From positions 1 through 8,172 of the forward strand of contig CANIAI010000093.1 in assembly GCA_947465275.1 (NCBI GenBank): a stretch of DNA of 8,172 nucleotides, in the 5' to 3' direction. A program made the translations under genes and the position numbers. This document shows positions 6,088 through 8,172 of the stretch, piece by piece. The number at the start of each line of letters is the position of its first letter. The first letter of the stretch is position 1. The notes beneath the pieces are model-generated. The model ran no database searches, was not told the DNA's origin, and worked only from the letters and a program-made list of their open reading frames with translations. This DNA comes from Acidobacteriota bacterium. GTDB lineage: Bacteria; Acidobacteriota; Vicinamibacteria; Vicinamibacterales; UBA2999.

Positions 6088-6095
6088 AGGACAGC
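6080..6095. promoter_or_regulatory. Inverted repeat overlapping the -35 box, candidate operator
   Basis: GCTGTC-AAAG-GACAGC has perfect 6-bp arms and a 4-bp spacer. It covers the whole -35 hexamer of the module promoter, a position where a bound repressor would block RNA polymerase. The regulator is not in the window. Confidence 0.35.
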
Positions 6096-6114
6096 CGGCC
6101 CGGCGCACTCGCGG

Positions 6115-6270
6115 TGCAGCATCGCCCAGTTGACGACCTGGCTGTCGACCGACCCGCTCAGACACAACAGCGCAGCGCGCTTCCTGCTCTCGCAGATGGT
6201 CGAGGCCCACGAGACCGTCGAGCGCGGTCTCGTGGCCGGCAACACCATCGTCAACGTGATCGCGGGGTAG
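6115..6270 (+). pseudogene. Possible remnant: C-terminal tail of an unrecognised protein
   Basis: The plus strand reads for about 50 codons to TAG with a natural-looking composition: CSIAQLTTWLSTDP, then FLLSQMVEAHETVERG, ending LVAGNTIVNVIAG. The Arg/His-rich antisense shadows elsewhere look different. It has no upstream start with a ribosome binding site; further upstream the same frame runs into the module promoter. The only ATG (6196) would leave 24 residues. This could be the 3' remnant of a gene lost by deletion. I do not recognise the family, and an 11-bp hairpin lies inside it. It may also be a chance open frame in G+C-rich DNA. Confidence 0.3.
6207..6235 (-). terminator. 11-bp perfect hairpin, candidate terminator after the PD40 gene
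   Basis: CCACGAGACCG (6207-6217), a 7-nt loop, then CGGTCTCGTGG (6225-6235) form a perfect G+C-rich stem. It lies 72-100 bp downstream of the stop of the PD40 gene and upstream of the MBL module promoter, where a transcriptional boundary is expected. Neither strand has a T-tract after the stem, so it is not a classic intrinsic terminator. It could be a U-less terminator, an mRNA 3'-end stabiliser or a protein-binding site. Confidence 0.35.
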
Positions 6271-6306
6271 CGCAGGCTTGGCCGGACGCCAGATGCGTCC
6301 CCGGGC

Positions 6307-7995
6307 TCAGCGGGTCGTCAGCGCCGAGCTCACCTCGAGCTTCGGCCCCTCGCGGAAGAGCATCAGCAGCCGTCCGTCGGGCATGACGTCCCACGACCGG
6401 CGCAGCAGCGGCTGGATGAATCCGCTGATCGGGTGCGCCTCGGGGGTGCTGAACGTCGGCGTCGCGCCGGGCGTCATGGTGAGCGTGGCGATGCCGCCGC
6501 CCTGCTCGAAGACGAGCCGTCCGTCTGGCAACCAGAGTGGCGAGCGTCCGCCGGTCTTCGTCGCCTGGAACTTCGCGCCGGTCTTCGGGTACGGCTGCAC
6601 CCAGATCTGCCAGTCGCCCGACTCGTTCGACATGTAGGCAAACCAGCGGCGGTCTGCCGAGAACGCGCCGCTCAGCTGCGCCGTCTCGTCGATGTTCACC
6701 AGCGGCTCGACTTCCTTCTTGTCAGGGTTGTAGGCCCAGAGGTCGTAGTTGTTCGCGCCGCCGCGGTGCGTGATGAAGGTGAAGCCCTGATCGCCGACGC
6801 GCCAGTTCTCCGGCGCACGGGCCGGCTTCGCAATGACCCGCGCCTCGCCCGACCCATCGGCGCGCTGCATGAACAGCACCTCGTCCCCGTTTTCACGCGC
6901 GGTGCCGAGCGAGCCGAACGCGAGCCACTGCCCGTCCGGGCTGAACACGGGGAACGTGGCGTTGGAGATGACCTTGCGCGCGTGCGCCACGTCGGTGACG
7001 TCGGCGACGTAGATGTCGCGGCTGCGTGTCCCGCCGGTCGCGGCGGCAAAGGCGACCCGCTTGCCGTCGAGCGTGACGCGCGGCGCCTGCGCGTCGTCGG
7101 GCACGTCGCCGAGCACGGTCCGCTTGCCCTGCAGGTCGACCAGCGCCATGCGCACCGGCGCGTTGCCAGCCGGCGCGGAGATCAGCACACCGTTGGCGGC
7201 GACCGTGTACTGCGCGGCGCCGGTGGTCGGGGTGACGACGATCGAGGACGCCAGCGCCTTCGGCTGTCCCGCCAGCTTCAGCGCGGCCGTGTCGAGACGG
7301 TCGGCGACCAGCTGCGTCCCCTGCACGTAGACGAGGCGATCGCCGGACACGAACGTCGCGCTGGTGCCGGCGCCGAGCGTCGACCGCTGGCCGGTACGCA
7401 GCGACTGCACCACGAGCGACCAGGTGCGGGGCGTTCCCTGCCCGAGCGTGAACAGCAGGTGGTCACCGTCGGGCAGCAGCTGCGGCATGATCGCCGTCTC
7501 GCCAGCCGCCACCTGCACGACCGGTTCGGTCGCGCCTCCGCCCGCGGGCATCCGGACGATGCCCTTGTCGCCCTGGCCGATCAGCAGTCGACCATCGCGC
7601 GCCCAGCTCATCCCGATGGGCTGCTCGATCTTGCCGAGCCGGACCGGCTTTCCGCCGCCGACCGGCACCCGTTCGAGCACCGAGTCGTCCTGCGCCCAGT
7701 AGACGATCGCCTGGCCGTCCGGCGTGAAGATCGGATTCGCCTTCCCGCGCGCCTCCGTCGGTCCGGCCACCGCGACCGGCTGGCCGGTCTTCAGGTCCTT
7801 GACGAAGAGCGTCGCGCGGGCGACGTACGTCAGCCTGGTCCCGTCCGGCGACAGTGCGAACGGCGCGTGGTCGGGCGCGGTGAACTCGTGCCCTTCGAGC
7901 AGCGCCAGCGACGGCGACTGGGCGCCAGCCTGGGAGGTGACGGCGAGCAGCAGGATGGTCAGCAGGCCGAAGAACGAACCGAGACGGCGAATCAT
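6307..7995 (-). CDS. Exported PD40/TolB-like beta-propeller protein
   Basis: The 562-residue product has a Sec signal peptide (hydrophobic 8-20, cleavage AGA|Q after residue 25). The rest is built of WD40-like PD40 repeats. Repeat cores, typically SPDG or PDG followed by a hydrophobic strand, lie near 49-58, 91-100, 131-140, 174-184, 309-317, 351-360, 446-454 and 489-496. The segment YMSNESGDWQIWVQPYP (454-470) closely resembles the propeller found C-terminal to Ser/Thr kinase domains in Acidobacteriota, but no kinase domain is present. The fold is a probable one- or two-bladed-ring propeller for protein or glycan contacts in the periplasm; no catalytic triad (for example a GxSxG peptidase domain) is attached. 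The start is ATG with GGAGG (8004-8000) 4 nt away. It lies 31 bp after the stop of a paralogue, so the two are probably co-transcribed. The ligand is unknown. Confidence 0.9.
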   Translation of the reverse strand: MIRRLGSFFGLLTILLLAVTSQAGAQSPSLALLEGHEFTAPDHAPFALSPDGTRLTYVARATLFVKDLKTGQPVAVAGPTEARGKANPIFTPDGQAIVYWAQDDSVLERVPVGGGKPVRLGKIEQPIGMSWARDGRLLIGQGDKGIVRMPAGGGATEPVVQVAAGETAIMPQLLPDGDHLLFTLGQGTPRTWSLVVQSLRTGQRSTLGAGTSATFVSGDRLVYVQGTQLVADRLDTAALKLAGQPKALASSIVVTPTTGAAQYTVAANGVLISAPAGNAPVRMALVDLQGKRTVLGDVPDDAQAPRVTLDGKRVAFAAATGGTRSRDIYVADVTDVAHARKVISNATFPVFSPDGQWLAFGSLGTARENGDEVLFMQRADGSGEARVIAKPARAPENWRVGDQGFTFITHRGGANNYDLWAYNPDKKEVEPLVNIDETAQLSGAFSADRRWFAYMSNESGDWQIWVQPYPKTGAKFQATKTGGRSPLWLPDGRLVFEQGGGIATLTMTPGATPTFSTPEAHPISGFIQPLLRRSWDVMPDGRLLMLFREGPKLEVSSALTTR

Positions 7996-7998
7996 GCG

Positions 7999-8004
7999 TC
8001 CTCC
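7999..8004 (-). promoter_or_regulatory. Ribosome binding site of the PD40 propeller gene
   Basis: GGAGGA on the minus strand lies 3 nt before the ATG at 7995-7993. The spacing is slightly short, but the match is strong. It shows that Shine-Dalgarno-led genes coexist here with genes that lack one. Confidence 0.55.
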
Positions 8005-8026
8005 ACGAAAGTGCGAAAAAGAGTGG

Positions 8027-8172
8027 CTATCGTGCGGCCGGTGAGAGGCGTGATGCCCAGTTCGTGACGACTCCCAGGGATGACGGTCCCCGGAACAGCA
8101 TCACGAAGCGCTTTCCGTCAGGCATCAGGTCGAAGGTACGCCGGAGACCGGTCGGGATGAACCCCTGAATCG
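8027..8172 (-). CDS. PD40/TolB-like propeller protein, C-terminal fragment, paralogue of its neighbour
   Basis: Only the last 47 residues are inside the window; the gene continues past the right edge. The visible part reads IQGFIPTGLRRTFDLMPDGK, then RFVMLFRGP, and ends VVTNWASRLSPAAR before TAG. It lines up with the C-terminus of the 6307-7995 product (SGFIQPLLRRSWDVMPDGRL, then LMLFREGP), so the two are tandem paralogues. The final VVTNW motif is common, from memory, at the end of PD40 propellers fused to Ser/Thr kinases in Acidobacteriota. The complete gene may therefore be such a kinase fusion or a second secreted propeller; nothing visible decides this. The stop is 31 bp upstream of the neighbour's ATG, which suggests one transcript. 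Confidence 0.85.
   Translation of the reverse strand, partial: IQGFIPTGLRRTFDLMPDGKRFVMLFRGPSSLGVVTNWASRLSPAAR

Noticed and set aside
6433..8067. Very long plus-strand open frame (544 codons) opposite the PD40 gene
   Set aside because: Its translation is Arg/His/Asp/Val-rich with no domain or natural pattern. It is antisense to a clear secreted propeller gene and runs across the boundary into the next gene. High G+C makes such antisense frames common.

Overview
This is a high-G+C, gene-dense bacterial window. Most of its products are exported: one Tat signal, one lipoprotein signal and at least five Sec-type signals. Secreted PD40/TolB-like propellers, exported VOC and metallo-beta-lactamase-fold (MBL) enzymes and orphan exported proteins are typical of soil Acidobacteriota, especially Vicinamibacteria-like genomes. 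That placement is inferred from gene content and style; no marker gene is present. I see no rRNA, tRNA, CRISPR array, insertion sequence or phage gene, and the window looks chromosomal.

Layout from left to right. (1) Positions 1-241, minus: the N-terminal end of a Tat-exported protein, possibly a Zn-dependent alcohol-dehydrogenase-like enzyme. (2) Positions 401-2477, minus: an ammonium transporter (amt, GTG start) followed 16 bp later by an exported two-domain VOC/glyoxalase-fold protein. (3) Positions 2478-2646: a divergent intergenic region with three short dyads. (4) Positions 2647-3234, plus: a small lipoprotein of unknown function, the only convincing plus-strand gene. It converges on the next block with a 7 bp gap. 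(5) Positions 3242-6050, minus: a tightly overlapping three-gene operon transcribed right to left. It encodes an orphan exported protein, a periplasmic MBL-fold hydrolase and a shorter paralogue of the first protein. (6) Positions 6051-6306: an intergenic stretch with the operon promoter, a strong hairpin and a possible gene remnant. (7) Positions 6307-8172, minus: two tandem paralogous PD40 beta-propeller proteins, one complete and exported, the other represented only by its C-terminus.

The most notable unit is the three-gene module at 3242-6050. Two related proteins of unknown function flank one hydrolase, with start/stop overlaps at both junctions. Upstream lies a near-consensus promoter (TTGACA, 18 bp, TAGAAC) placed so that the message would begin at or next to the ATG. 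The same TAGAAY/TAGACT hexamer 6-7 nt before an ATG recurs in front of the VOC and lipoprotein genes, which suggests leaderless transcripts beside Shine-Dalgarno-led ones. The module is probably a periplasmic hydrolase with two partner proteins, but its substrate cannot be read from the sequence.
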